From Thermodesulfitimonas autotrophica (GTDB lineage Bacteria; Bacillota; Desulfotomaculia; Desulfotomaculales; Ammonificaceae): a stretch of DNA of 64,000 nucleotides. The DNA lies in contig NZ_RKRE01000003.1 of the NCBI RefSeq assembly GCF_003815015.1, positions 588,448-652,447 on the forward strand, read 5' to 3'. How positions within the stretch are numbered: the stretch's first letter is position 1; each line of letters starts with the position of its first letter. The position numbers were made by a program, and so were the translations under genes. Below are positions 35,586 through 43,357 of the stretch, piece by piece. Under the pieces are notes generated by a model that was given only the letters and a program-made list of their open reading frames with translations, made no database searches and was not told the origin of the DNA.

Positions 35586-36245
35586 GTGGGAGAATTTACT
35601 ATTTTGCTCGGTGGGCAGTCACCCGAGTGGCGCGAAAGTTTGGTTGCCGCTTTTGCGGCGAACGGGTCTTTTGAAGTGATCGGCCACGTGGCTAATGCCG
35701 ACCTGCTCCCGGCGGCGGGCCGGCTTCACCCGGATATCGTCCTCTGGAACGTCGCGGGTGAGGATCCTGTGGCCACTGTTGGTGAACTCAAGCGCCGGTG
35801 CCCCTTCGTTTTTCCGGTGGTCCTGGTAGATAACCCGCAGAAGCTGGACCTGCTGGCGTTGCTTCGGGCTGGCACGTGGGGGTGCTTACCCCTGCGCCTG
35901 CTGCCCCGCCAAATCGTCCAGGCGGTGGAACTCATCATTAAGGCCGGGATGCTCTGCCTCCCGCGACTGGGGCCGGAGTTCTTCAGCCTCGCGGAAAGAG
36001 GGAGAAGCCCGGTTGACGCTGATCTCCTCACGGGTCGTGAACGCGAGGTGCTCTCCCTGCTCGGCCAGAACCTTTCGAACCAGGAGATCGGCCGCCGCCT
36101 CTTTATGTCGGAATCGACGGTTAAAACGCATCTCCGGAGCATCTTCCGCAAGCTCGGCGCCCGCAACCGGACCGAGGCGGTGGTGGCCGCGCTGCGCGTC
36201 GGGCTGCTTCAAGAAGCGGCTTTAAACGACCAGCCCCGACGCTAA
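35586..36245 (+). CDS. NarL/LuxR-type DNA-binding regulator with degenerate receiver
   Basis: The 219-residue protein has the layout of a NarL-family response regulator. The C-terminal LuxR helix-turn-helix (LLTGREREVLSLLGQNLSN, then STVKTHLRSIFRKLGARNR, about residues 148-210) is well kept. The receiver-like N-terminus lacks the usual acidic pair near the start (it reads ILLGGQSPEW) and has asparagine in DIVLWNVAGE where the phosphoacceptor aspartate belongs. It should not be phosphorylated in the normal way. It lies upstream of the SipW/TasA-like cluster and may control it, an inference from position only. Confidence 0.8.
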   Translation: MGEFTILLGGQSPEWRESLVAAFAANGSFEVIGHVANADLLPAAGRLHPDIVLWNVAGEDPVATVGELKRRCPFVFPVVLVDNPQKLDLLALLRAGTWGCLPLRLLPRQIVQAVELIIKAGMLCLPRLGPEFFSLAERGRSPVDADLLTGREREVLSLLGQNLSNQEIGRRLFMSESTVKTHLRSIFRKLGARNRTEAVVAALRVGLLQEAALNDQPRR

Positions 36246-36529
36246 GCACCGCGCGCCGTACCCGCGGATTAATCCCCTTTAGGACGAAAAGCTGAAAGCC
36301 CCGGCTTAAACCGCCGCCGCTGGGACTAATACTGTCTGTTGCCGCAATCTTCCGCGTCCCGCCTCCCGCGCGAGTTCCGCTCTCACTCCTGGATTAATTC
36401 TCCACCGGCGCCGTCCCCTGATTTTCATCCTTGCGGTCGATAGAAGTTGAGAGAAGGGCCGTGGTATGCTGGTATCAAATCCCATAGACCCGGCGGTCCC
36501 ATTTTTTGTGACTGCGCGGGCGGGAGAGG

Positions 36530-37264
36530 GTGAAACCGGTGGCGGGCAACGGCGTGCCGCACTGGCAGGAAGATAACCGGCGCGAGCCCGGCTACTGGTT
36601 CCGGCGGGTGAAAGGGAAAAGGCCGGCGGTGGGCTGGCGGGCGGTACCGGGCTACGAGGCGTGCCGCTTCAAGGTGGGCGCGCGCGTCGTCCAAGCCGTC
36701 AGGGCGCTGCCCTGGTGGGCGAAGGTGCTGCCGGTCGCCGTCGCCGTAGCGGTGGCCGTGGGCTTCGGCGCCGCGCGGGTGCTCGGGAACCCGCTGCCTG
36801 CCGGCGGCGGCTTCAGCGACACGGAGACGGTGACGATGAGCTTCACCGTGGCGTGCCCGGAGCAGGGGTGCGGCGGCGGGAATGGGAACGGCGACGGTAA
36901 CCACAACGGTAATTGCAACGGCGGTAACGGCGGCGGGTGCAGCGCCCGGGGAGAAGACAACTGCGGCGGGCAGGTGGTTTCGGGCGCTCAAGGTAGCGGC
37001 CCGGCGGCGGACGGCGGCGGTAACGACAGCCCGCAGGAAAACGCCGGTGGTGCTACCAGCAACAGCGGCGCGGTGGCAGGTGGTAGCGGCGGCCCAGCGG
37101 ATAGCGCGAACGGCGGTGCGGCGCCGCAAGAGGGCGCGAGCGGCGGCGCGCAGGCGAATCCGGACGACCAGGGCGGCACCCCGGCACCGCAGAACCCTGC
37201 GCCCGGCAGCGCTTGCGACGGGGCGGCGGAAAACGCCGCGCTGGCCGGCAGCGGTGCCTATTAA
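36530..37264 (+). CDS. Secreted Gly/Asn/Ala-rich protein with TasA-like N-terminal motif
   Basis: The 244-residue protein has a long basic N-terminus, one hydrophobic segment (about residues 64-82), then FSDTETVTMSFTVAC. That resembles the SDTETSTGNSFTAG segment after the signal peptide in TasA/CalY proteins. The rest is low complexity: NGNGDGNHNGNCNGGNGGGC followed by Gly, Ala, Pro and Asn-rich sequence with a few cysteines. The next gene encodes a SipW-type signal peptidase, so this is likely one of its secreted substrates, perhaps a surface or fibre protein. GTG 36530 follows GGGAGAGG. Confidence 0.6.
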   Translation: MKPVAGNGVPHWQEDNRREPGYWFRRVKGKRPAVGWRAVPGYEACRFKVGARVVQAVRALPWWAKVLPVAVAVAVAVGFGAARVLGNPLPAGGGFSDTETVTMSFTVACPEQGCGGGNGNGDGNHNGNCNGGNGGGCSARGEDNCGGQVVSGAQGSGPAADGGGNDSPQENAGGATSNSGAVAGGSGGPADSANGGAAPQEGASGGAQANPDDQGGTPAPQNPAPGSACDGAAENAALAGSGAY

Positions 37265-37309
37265 CGGCGTAAGACTCATTTTCCCGGCAGAGGTAGGGAG
37301 GCGACGCTT

Positions 37310-37906
37310 TTGACAGGCGAAAAGACCCGGCAGGAAAACCGGGCGGCGGAAGCGCCCCCGGTGAAAACCAGCAAAGGCGCGGCGCGGCGGCTTATTAACT
37401 GGCTGGTCAACATCATTACCGCGCTGGCAGTGCTGTTAGTGGTCTTCGTTTTCTTCGCCCCGCGCTTCGGGATCAACATCCACCCGGTCCTCTCCGGCAG
37501 TATGGAGCCGGCGCTTAAAGTCGGCGGCGTGGTGATCACCAAGCAGGTCACGCTCGACCAGGTGAAGCGGGGCGACATCATCTCCTACAAGATCGACGCG
37601 CAGCGTATCACCCACCGGGTGGTAGAGGTAAGTAAAAGCGGCGGGAAGGTGCAGTTTCGGACCAAAGGCGACGCCAACGAGGAGCCCGACCCCTACGCGG
37701 TGGTCCCGAAGATGGAAAAGGTGCCCAAAGTGGTTGGCTACGTCCCGTATTTCGGCTTCCTGGCCGGTTTTATGAAGGACCGGACGCACTTCTTCGCGCT
37801 GGTAGGCACGCTGGCGGCGCTGCTCATCGCGCTTTACGGTTGGGACATCTGGCGGGAGGCGCGCAAAACGCGCCGGCAACCCGTCAATTGGAAGGCACGC
37901 ATTTAA
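37310..37906 (+). CDS. sipW: SipW-type (archaeal/ER-like) signal peptidase I
   Basis: The 198-residue membrane protein has an N-terminal helix (about residues 33-52). The catalytic-serine motif VLSGSMEPALKVG follows near residue 62, and DIISY near 88. ITHRVVEV near 98 has histidine in place of the usual lysine, characteristic of the Ser-His ER-type signal peptidases to which SipW belongs. A second membrane segment lies near 165-185. SipW in Bacillus processes TasA and TapA; here two TasA-like genes follow. The start is TTG 37310. Confidence 0.88.
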   Translation: MTGEKTRQENRAAEAPPVKTSKGAARRLINWLVNIITALAVLLVVFVFFAPRFGINIHPVLSGSMEPALKVGGVVITKQVTLDQVKRGDIISYKIDAQRITHRVVEVSKSGGKVQFRTKGDANEEPDPYAVVPKMEKVPKVVGYVPYFGFLAGFMKDRTHFFALVGTLAALLIALYGWDIWREARKTRRQPVNWKARI

Positions 37907-38022
37907 TAAGGGGGTGATGGCGGCCTAAAACGAAGCGGGCTTAGCCGGAGTGGGGATTAGGAGTTCACAGTTCGAAGTTCTGAGTTCTAAGTTTAAAAAA
38001 ACTTTAAGGAGGGAATTTAAGG

Positions 38023-38592
38023 ATGCGTAAAATTCTAATCGCGCTTTTGGGCGTGCTGCTGGTCGCGGCGCTCGCCGGCGCCGGCACCTTCGCCTACTTC
38101 AGCGACACCGAGACGAGCACGGGGAACAGCTTTACGGCTGGGACGCTGGATCTCGGGCTGGCGAATGCGGCTGGTCTTGATCCTACGGGCAGCACTTCAG
38201 CGACGTGGGTATCTCCTTCTAACTGGGCTCCGGGGCAAACGGTGGACGCCAGCATTTACGTCAACAACGAGGGCACTATCGGAGCCAGCAGGACCACCGT
38301 TACCTTTACGTACAGCGCAACCGAGGGTACGCCCTCGAGCGTTGATGCTGGAAGTTCGCTAATCGGTGACGCCATCGTAGCAACCACCGTTGAGCTGGAC
38401 GGTGTTACTGTTACTGGCCTCCAGGGCAAGACCCTGAGCCAGTTACAGGCTCTCGGCGCGTATGACCTCGGTTCTTTACCTGCTAACACGGAGAAAAAAC
38501 TCCATATCGTCTGGACATTAGATCCCAACGCCGATAACGGCGTCCAGGGTGACAGCGCCAACGTTACGCTTAGTTTCAAGGCGTCTCAATAA
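38023..38592 (+). CDS. TasA/camelysin-like secreted fibre protein, copy 1
   Basis: The 189-residue protein begins with a signal peptide (KILIALLGVLLVAALAGAG), followed by TFAYFSDTETSTGNSFTAGTLDLGL, the hallmark of the TasA/CalY (camelysin) family. It has a beta-rich body and the DSANVTLSFKASQ end. TasA proteins form amyloid-like biofilm fibres after SipW processing, which fits the neighbour upstream. ATG 38023 follows TTAAGGAGGG. The 116-base gap upstream holds short repeats of the kind GTTCnnAGTTC. Confidence 0.85.
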   Translation: MRKILIALLGVLLVAALAGAGTFAYFSDTETSTGNSFTAGTLDLGLANAAGLDPTGSTSATWVSPSNWAPGQTVDASIYVNNEGTIGASRTTVTFTYSATEGTPSSVDAGSSLIGDAIVATTVELDGVTVTGLQGKTLSQLQALGAYDLGSLPANTEKKLHIVWTLDPNADNGVQGDSANVTLSFKASQ

Positions 38593-38607
38593 TGCTTTTA
38601 GCGAGGA

Positions 38608-38651
38608 AGCAGGAATAGGGCGCTATCCTGCTACCCTCCCTTAAAGGAGGG
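38608..38651 (+). promoter_or_regulatory. Two RNA hairpins between TasA-like genes; second buries the ribosome binding site
   Basis: The first hairpin pairs AGCAGG (38608-38613) with CCTGCT (38627-38632), extended inward by ATA/TAT. The second pairs CCCTCC (38634-38639) with GGAGGG (38646-38651). GGAGG at 38646-38650 is the ribosome binding site of the gene starting at 38660, so the second hairpin could limit its translation, and the first could stabilise or attenuate the mRNA. This would set the ratio of the two fibre proteins. Confidence 0.6.
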
Positions 38652-38659
38652 AGCCTGAT

Positions 38660-39319
38660 GTGAAGAAAAAAGTCTTATTGTTGGCGCTAACGCTGCTCCT
38701 GGTGGCAGGGATGACCGGCTACGGCACCTGGGCCTACTTCGCGGACACCGAGCAGAGCCTGGCGAATACCTTCGCCGCCGGCACGTTAGACCTGAAGGTG
38801 AGCGACGACAACCAGCCGTTCGGCGACGGGGTTTCCGAAACCTGGGTGCTGACCAATATGGCGCCCGGAGACGTGCCGGGGGTGGCTTACGAGGTCAGCC
38901 TGATGAACACCGGCAGCCTGGCGGGCAGCCACGTGGAGATCGCCTTTAGCCACGCGATAGACGAGGCGCTCAACCCGGTGGAGTCGGATACCAACCGGAA
39001 CTCCACCTGGCAGGAGATGGCTCGTTACATCGAGATTCAGTACATGGATTACGACGGCATTGTCTTTACCGGTGCGGGCGCTACCTCCGGCCATGCTATT
39101 GTGGACGCCAACGATAACGGCTGGCTTGATCTGGAAGACGTAACGCTGCCGGCCAACGCGGCCGCGCTTGATAACCTGCCAACGCCGCTGCCCAACGGCG
39201 GGAATACGAAGAGCTTCCACGTTAGACTGGCCTTCCGTCCCGAAGCGGGCAACGATCTCCAGGGCGACCGGCTGACCACGACGGTTACCTTCACCCTGAA
39301 CCAGGACGCGAGCCAGTAA
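38660..39319 (+). CDS. TasA/camelysin-like secreted fibre protein, copy 2
   Basis: The 219-residue protein has a signal peptide (KKVLLLALTLLLVAGMTGYG) followed by TWAYFADTEQSLANTFAAGTLDL, the TasA/CalY motif. It is larger than copy 1, with an insertion containing MARYIEIQYMDYDGI and several aspartate-rich turns (for example DANDNGWLDLED) that might bind calcium. GTG 38660 lies nine bases after GGAGG, which is inside a hairpin. It is probably cleaved by the SipW peptidase and co-assembles with copy 1, an inference from the Bacillus system. Confidence 0.82.
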   Translation: MKKKVLLLALTLLLVAGMTGYGTWAYFADTEQSLANTFAAGTLDLKVSDDNQPFGDGVSETWVLTNMAPGDVPGVAYEVSLMNTGSLAGSHVEIAFSHAIDEALNPVESDTNRNSTWQEMARYIEIQYMDYDGIVFTGAGATSGHAIVDANDNGWLDLEDVTLPANAAALDNLPTPLPNGGNTKSFHVRLAFRPEAGNDLQGDRLTTTVTFTLNQDASQ

Positions 39320-39343
39320 AACGTTTCCCTTACCTGAATGTTG

Positions 39344-39373
39344 CGGGGCAGGCCTACAACCTGCCCCGTTTTT
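39344..39373 (+). terminator. Intrinsic terminator of the SipW/TasA-like cluster
   Basis: CGGGGCAGG (39344-39352) pairs perfectly with CCTGCCCCG (39360-39368), followed by TTTTT. It separates the cluster from the L,D-transpeptidase gene. Confidence 0.92.
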
Positions 39374-39529
39374 ATCGGTTTCCAAGGGTTGCCCAGTGTG
39401 GCAAGGCTGCCAGTATTTACGCCGTACCACCGGCAGGGCGGTATGCTACAATGGTGAAGGCCGGGTAATTGCGCGGCCGCTAATTTTTATGGCGCTATCT
39501 TTGCTTGGGAGGAAGAGGGGTCAGGACCG

Positions 39530-40330
39530 ATGAAGCGGCGAAATGTAAGCCTGTGGTTCTTGTTTTTAACCTTTTTCGTGGCGGTGTGCGGCGCCGGGTT
39601 TTCTTGCGGGAAGGGAGAGGTTACCGGTGACGGTAACCGCGCGGGGAAGCCGGCTGTTCAAGCCGCCGCCGGCGGGTCCGGTGAGAAGCAGCAGGGGACG
39701 CTGCGGGAGGCGCGCGGGGCTGGCGGGAGCGCGGCCGGCGCGGTGGGGGGTGCCGGTGTTGCTGCGGGCGGCGCTATACCGCGGCAGTTGCGGCCGGAAG
39801 GGGCCGGCGCGGTTACCCCGCCGGGAGCGGGAGCTGGCGGGCCGGACGGGCTTTTGCTGGTGGTGGACAAGGCGGCGCACACGCTGACGCTTTTTCAAGA
39901 CGGGGTACCGGTGAAATCCTACCACGTAGCTACCGGGGACGGGGGCCCGGGGGATAAAGAGGTGGCGGGGGACCACCGGACACCGGAGGGAACCTTTTAC
40001 ATCTGCGAGAAGCTGGTCATCGACCCGCCGGACGAGTACCTGGGCTCCCGGTGGATGCGGCTTAGCTACCCGGGCGTCGACGATGCGGCGCGGGGGCTGC
40101 AGCAGGGCCTGATTGACCAAGCCACCTACGAAGCGATTGTGGCGGCGTGTAGCGCCGGGCAGGTGCCGCCGCAGGAGACGGCGCTCGGGGGCGGCGTCGG
40201 CATTCACGGCGGCAGCAGGCCAGAATGGGGTGACTGCTGGACGTGGGGGTGCATCGGCCTCACCAACGCCGACGTGGAAGACCTTTACGACCGGGTGGCT
40301 GTTGGGACGCCGGTGGTGGTTCGCGATTAG
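39530..40330 (+). CDS. L,D-transpeptidase (YkuD domain) lipoprotein
   Basis: The 266-residue protein has a hydrophobic signal with a possible lipobox (GAGFSC near residue 25) and a Gly/Ala-rich linker to about residue 100. A YkuD domain follows: LLLVVDKAAHTLTLFQDG, TPEGTFYICEK, and the active site IHGGSRPEWGDCWTWGCIGLT near 223-244. The nucleophile is the cysteine in WGC. Such enzymes form 3-3 cross-links or attach proteins to peptidoglycan, including in spore cortex. ATG 39530 has only a weak ribosome binding site. Confidence 0.85.
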   Translation: MKRRNVSLWFLFLTFFVAVCGAGFSCGKGEVTGDGNRAGKPAVQAAAGGSGEKQQGTLREARGAGGSAAGAVGGAGVAAGGAIPRQLRPEGAGAVTPPGAGAGGPDGLLLVVDKAAHTLTLFQDGVPVKSYHVATGDGGPGDKEVAGDHRTPEGTFYICEKLVIDPPDEYLGSRWMRLSYPGVDDAARGLQQGLIDQATYEAIVAACSAGQVPPQETALGGGVGIHGGSRPEWGDCWTWGCIGLTNADVEDLYDRVAVGTPVVVRD

Positions 40331-40714
40331 CTACCGGTGCAAATTTAACTTCTCTTGTGCCGTGAGGCGGTCGTCGAGTTTTTTAATGTCGGCCCACACG
40401 GCGTCAAGCTGCTTGCGGATCTCCTTCTGCCCCTTCTCCAGACGTTTCTGTCCCTTTTCCAGACGGATTTGGGCCTCCTGGAGGGTTACAACCGCGGCCC
40501 GGAGTTCCTCCTGCCCCTTCTGGAGGGCGGCTACATCGCCGCGGAGTTCCTCTTGGCCCTTCTGGAGGGCGGCTACATCGCCGCGGAGTTCCTCTTGGCC
40601 CTTCTGGAGGGCGGCTACATCGCCGCGGAGTTCCTTCTGGCCCTGGCGGAGTTCCTCCTGCCCCTGGCGAAGCTCTCTTAACTCGGTAAGAATCTGCTGG
40701 AGAATCTCTTCCAC
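40331..40714 (-). CDS. Repetitive coiled-coil protein
   Basis: The 127-residue product is a predicted coiled coil built of 14-residue units, GQEELRGDVAALQK, three in near-perfect tandem, followed by shorter EKGQKRL-type repeats and ending AVWADIKKLDDRLTAQEK. The repeats are mirrored in 42-base DNA repeats. Similar proteins occur in Clostridia with unknown function. Its stop codon directly abuts the stop of the convergent L,D-transpeptidase gene, with no gap. Confidence 0.65.
   Translation of the reverse strand: MEEILQQILTELRELRQGQEELRQGQKELRGDVAALQKGQEELRGDVAALQKGQEELRGDVAALQKGQEELRAAVVTLQEAQIRLEKGQKRLEKGQKEIRKQLDAVWADIKKLDDRLTAQEKLNLHR
40520..40645. repeat. 42-base tandem repeat inside the coiled-coil gene
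   Basis: Copies start at 40520, 40562 and 40604; the first two are identical and the third diverges in its last ten bases. The unit length is a multiple of three and of the heptad, so copy number can change without breaking the coiled coil. Confidence 0.9.
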
Positions 40715-40858
40715 CTATGGCGAGCCTCCTGCCAGTAGGTTATCAGGTTAATATTACCATATAAAGGCGGCCTTGGGAAGGTTTTCGTTTAATTTCGCGA
40801 AGAAAAGGGCGGAGGGGGGCGGAGCGGTGCCCCCCTCACGCCGGTTTAGTTGGGGGCG

Positions 40859-41431
40859 TTAAAAGACCTTCCGGCTGTTCATATAGCCTTGGACATGGTC
40901 GAGGGCTTCGCCGAAGCGTTGAAAATGGACGACTTCGCGCTCGCGTAGGAATTTGAGCGTGTCTTTGATCCCCGGGTCGTCAGTGAGGCGGATCAGCTGT
41001 TCGTAAGTGGCGCGGGCCTTCTGCTCGGCGGCCATATCCTCGACCAGGTCGGCTACGGGGTCGGCGTGGGCCTGGATGTAGGCGGCGGTCCAGGGGAAAC
41101 CGCTGGCGTCGGCGGGGAAGAGGGCGCTGTCGTGCTGGGCGTAGTGTGGCCCGAGGCCCGCCCGCTCGAGTTCGTCAGGTGAGGCTCCTTTAACTAACTT
41201 GTAGATCATGGTGCAGATGATTTCAACGTGGGCGAGTTCCTCGGTGCCGATGTCGGTAAGTAACCCTTTGGCGCGGGGGCAGGGCATGGTGTAACGCTGG
41301 TTTAAGTACCGGATGGCCGCGGAAAGCTCGCCGTCGGGCCCGCCGTACTGGGTCGATAGGTACTTCGCCATGCGCAGGTCGCGGGAGTAGACGCGCACCG
41401 GGTACTGGAGTTTTCTCTCGTAAAGCCACAT
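40859..41431 (-). CDS. cotJC: Spore coat protein CotJC (manganese-catalase-like)
   Basis: The 190-residue ferritin-like protein starts MWLYERKLQYPVRV and has the metal-ligand segments AAIRYLNQRYTMP, GTEELAHVEIICTMIYKL and EKARATYEQLI-like residues (AAEQKARATYEQLIRL). CotJC is an inner spore-coat component with similarity to manganese catalase. The in-frame extension to 41485 overlaps cotJB; ATG 41431 fits the family start. It ends the cotJABC operon. Confidence 0.92.
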   Translation of the reverse strand: MWLYERKLQYPVRVYSRDLRMAKYLSTQYGGPDGELSAAIRYLNQRYTMPCPRAKGLLTDIGTEELAHVEIICTMIYKLVKGASPDELERAGLGPHYAQHDSALFPADASGFPWTAAYIQAHADPVADLVEDMAAEQKARATYEQLIRLTDDPGIKDTLKFLREREVVHFQRFGEALDHVQGYMNSRKVF

Positions 41432-41445
41432 TGGGTCAGTCCCCC

Positions 41446-41703
41446 CTAATATTCGATCTCCCAGGGCCACGGCTGCTCGACCCACTTCCAGGACGGCTCA
41501 GCCCTTTCGTGGCCGAAAACGCAGAGCGGCCCGTATTTTTCGGTGTACTCCTTTTTCAACGCCGCAAGCTCACCGGCGAAACGGTTGTAGTCTGATAGAG
41601 CGGCGGCATCATCCGGGTGGGTGTCGAGGTAGAGGGTGAGTTCAGTAGCGCAAAATTCGACGGCCTGGATTTTTTTGAGTAACTCAGCCTGCTCGTAGGG
41701 CAT
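41446..41703 (-). CDS. cotJB: Spore coat protein CotJB
   Basis: The 85-residue protein has the CotJB pattern: LLKKIQAVEFCATELTLYLD, TALxDYN-like AALSDYNRFAGELA, and a C-terminal YGPLCVFG followed by WKWVEQPWPWEIEY. The TWP/PWPW end is typical. The methionine at 41703 is preferred over 41721, with AGGAGGAG upstream. It lies between cotJA and cotJC, the conserved operon order. Confidence 0.9.
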   Translation of the reverse strand: MPYEQAELLKKIQAVEFCATELTLYLDTHPDDAAALSDYNRFAGELAALKKEYTEKYGPLCVFGHERAEPSWKWVEQPWPWEIEY

Positions 41704-41727
41704 AACCACTCCTCCTCCCAATGTTAT

Positions 41728-41952
41728 TCAGCGCGGGTTTGGCGGTGGGTAGGGCGAATAGAGATCGGGCCAGAGGGTGCCTTTCTTTAACGCCTCGTCG
41801 GGTTTAAACTGCTTGCCGTAAGGTTGGGGCGGCACGTAGGCGGTGGCGAGTTTGAGCTCGGGACACGGGTACTGGCGGGCCGGCATATCAGGTTGAGCCG
41901 AAAGCTGCCGGGACGTTGCCTCGGTGGGGTTGTGCCGGCTGTTTCTGTTCAC
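41728..41952 (-). CDS. cotJA: Spore coat associated protein CotJA
   Basis: The 74-residue protein ends with the CotJA signature: ELKLATAYVPPQPYGKQF, then FKPDEALKKGTLWPDLYSPY. ATG 41952 follows GAGGAGGG. It is the first gene of cotJABC. Expression in the mother cell under a sporulation sigma factor is expected from the family, but I could not identify a convincing promoter in the AT-rich stretch near 41990-42030. Confidence 0.88.
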   Translation of the reverse strand: MNRNSRHNPTEATSRQLSAQPDMPARQYPCPELKLATAYVPPQPYGKQFKPDEALKKGTLWPDLYSPYPPPNPR

Positions 41953-42167
41953 GGGGATCCCTCCTCGTCTTTTGGGTCCAAGGACGTGATTTGTCCGGGT
42001 CTATATTACAATATATAGTATTCAAGGGAAAATGTTCCTCTAAAGCCGGACAGGAATCTGACAGATTTCTACAATAAAGGCCAAAAAATGGTTCTGCTGG
42101 AGATATTGACAAATTACCGGTTGTCTGGTAGTCTTTAGGATGTGTTTTGGCGGAGGGAGCGAGAGGG

Positions 42168-42998
42168 ATGGCGATAAATTCATTTCTTGCCGAAGGACAG
42201 AAGCTGCACCCGCGGATGGGGATAAAGAAAAATGGTTGGAACTGTTGCGTATGCGCGAGCCCAGGAGCGGGTGCGGCAGTAATAGCGGGCGCCGGCGTAA
42301 ATGGTGAAGTTAGGCGGGACAACTTAGGCTTCCGGGCGCGGACCCTGCTCATGAATATCATCGGTTTTTCGGAGTTGCTGCTCCTGAAGTTGTCCGAGAG
42401 CGAAAAGAGGGAACTGCTTGACTATGTAGCGCATATCAGAGACGCGGGCCTGAAGCTCGAACAGCTTATCGAGGAAGTTACCTGCGTGCGGCGGGATAAC
42501 CTTGGGCCGTGCGGCGCGGTCGTTCCGGTGGCGGAGATAGTGGCCAGGTGCAGAGAGGCGGTAGCGGCGAGGGCGACTGCGGCAGGCGTGAGTCTTAAGA
42601 CCGAGGTTGCCCCCGAGGTGGCGCCGGCGCTGGTGGGTGATCTGCTGCTGCTCGAGGTGCTTACGGGCCTGCTCTTGCTTTCGGTTGGCAAGACCCCCAA
42701 AGGTGGAAGGGTAGGCCTGTGGTGCACGCGTTTGGAGGATAAGGTGCTCTTCACCGTCTGGCGGAGTTTTACTCCGGGCTGGCAGATGGCGGAATGTAGT
42801 GGCCCATCGGGGGACGAAACGGCAGCCGGGGAGCGCGTTTTCGCCCTGGTGCGCGAACTCTGCAAAGCGCAGGGCGGCGCCTTCTGGATGGAGGGCACGC
42901 TGGGCGAGATGGCGAGCTTCTGCTTGTTACTCCCACCCGCCGCGGAAGGGGAAGCGCCTGCAGCGGCGCCGAACGTTAGTCACCCGAAAGAAGCTTAA
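42168..42998 (+). CDS. Histidine-kinase-like protein lacking the phosphoacceptor histidine
   Basis: The 276-residue protein contains GFRARTLLMNIIGFSELLL near residue 57, which aligns with the kinase dimerisation motif SHELRTPLNAIIGFSELLL but has phenylalanine in place of histidine. A C-terminal region (about 140-260) resembles a worn ATPase domain without clear N- or G-box motifs. It lies beside a response regulator and a true histidine kinase on the other strand, so it may act as a decoy or regulator of that pair. ATG 42168 is preferred over TTG 42147. Its end overlaps the convergent regulator gene by 23 bases. Confidence 0.6.
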   Translation: MAINSFLAEGQKLHPRMGIKKNGWNCCVCASPGAGAAVIAGAGVNGEVRRDNLGFRARTLLMNIIGFSELLLLKLSESEKRELLDYVAHIRDAGLKLEQLIEEVTCVRRDNLGPCGAVVPVAEIVARCREAVAARATAAGVSLKTEVAPEVAPALVGDLLLLEVLTGLLLLSVGKTPKGGRVGLWCTRLEDKVLFTVWRSFTPGWQMAECSGPSGDETAAGERVFALVRELCKAQGGAFWMEGTLGEMASFCLLLPPAAEGEAPAAAPNVSHPKEA

Positions 42999-43341
42999 CC
43001 TGGGTTAAAAGCCCGGTGATACTGATCGGCTTAGGGAGATAAGCGCTGCAGCCGGCAGCGAAGCACTTTTCCGCGTCGCCCTTCATCGCGTAGGCGGTGA
43101 GGGCAAGAATAGGAATGGGTGCAGTTACCGGGTCGGTTTTAAGCAGCTGTGTGGCGGTGAGCCCATCCATTCCCGGGAGCCCGATATCCATCACGATGAG
43201 GTCGGGCCTTTTTTCTTTGGCCAGGGTGATGCCGAGCTGGGCGGTTGTTGCTTCGAGGGTGTTGTAACCGTGGAGCTGCAAGATGTCGCGGACGAGCTTG
43301 GCGTTGGTTGGGTTATCTTCAATAATCAGGACCGTCTTCAA
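42976..43341 (-). CDS. Single-domain response regulator (CheY/DivK-like)
   Basis: The 121-residue protein is a receiver domain only. It has the acidic pair in LIIEDNPTN, phosphoacceptor aspartate in LIVMDIGLPGMDG near residue 52, the conserved threonine in ALTAYAM, and the lysine in YLPKPIS. There is no output domain. It lies 16 bases after the histidine kinase gene on the same strand and is probably its partner. Confidence 0.9.
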   Translation of the reverse strand: MKTVLIIEDNPTNAKLVRDILQLHGYNTLEATTAQLGITLAKEKRPDLIVMDIGLPGMDGLTATQLLKTDPVTAPIPILALTAYAMKGDAEKCFAAGCSAYLPKPISITGLLTQVKLLSGD

Positions 43342-43357
43342 CCGCGAACCCCCTCCA

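Noticed and set aside
36270..36330. GGACGAAAAGCTGAAAGCC followed by GGCTTAAACC, resembling part of a cyclic-di-GMP (GEMM-I) riboswitch
   Set aside because: The other conserved parts, the CACGCACAGGGCAAACC-type segment and the TAGGTAGCGGGG-type segment, are missing, so the match is only partial.
37960..38000. Short GTTCnnAGTTC-like repeats before the first TasA-like gene as a regulator binding array
   Set aside because: Similar AAGTTC/AACGTT-rich runs occur in other gaps (2250-2310 and 58145-58175), so they look like generic intergenic sequence.
40201..40260. L,D-transpeptidase with a broken active site, since WGC replaces the common HGC
   Set aside because: Variation before GC is common in YkuD enzymes; the cysteine and the upstream IHG histidine are present.
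40520..40645. Regularly repeated sequence as a CRISPR array
   Set aside because: The 42-base units are contiguous with no spacers and encode a coiled coil in phase.
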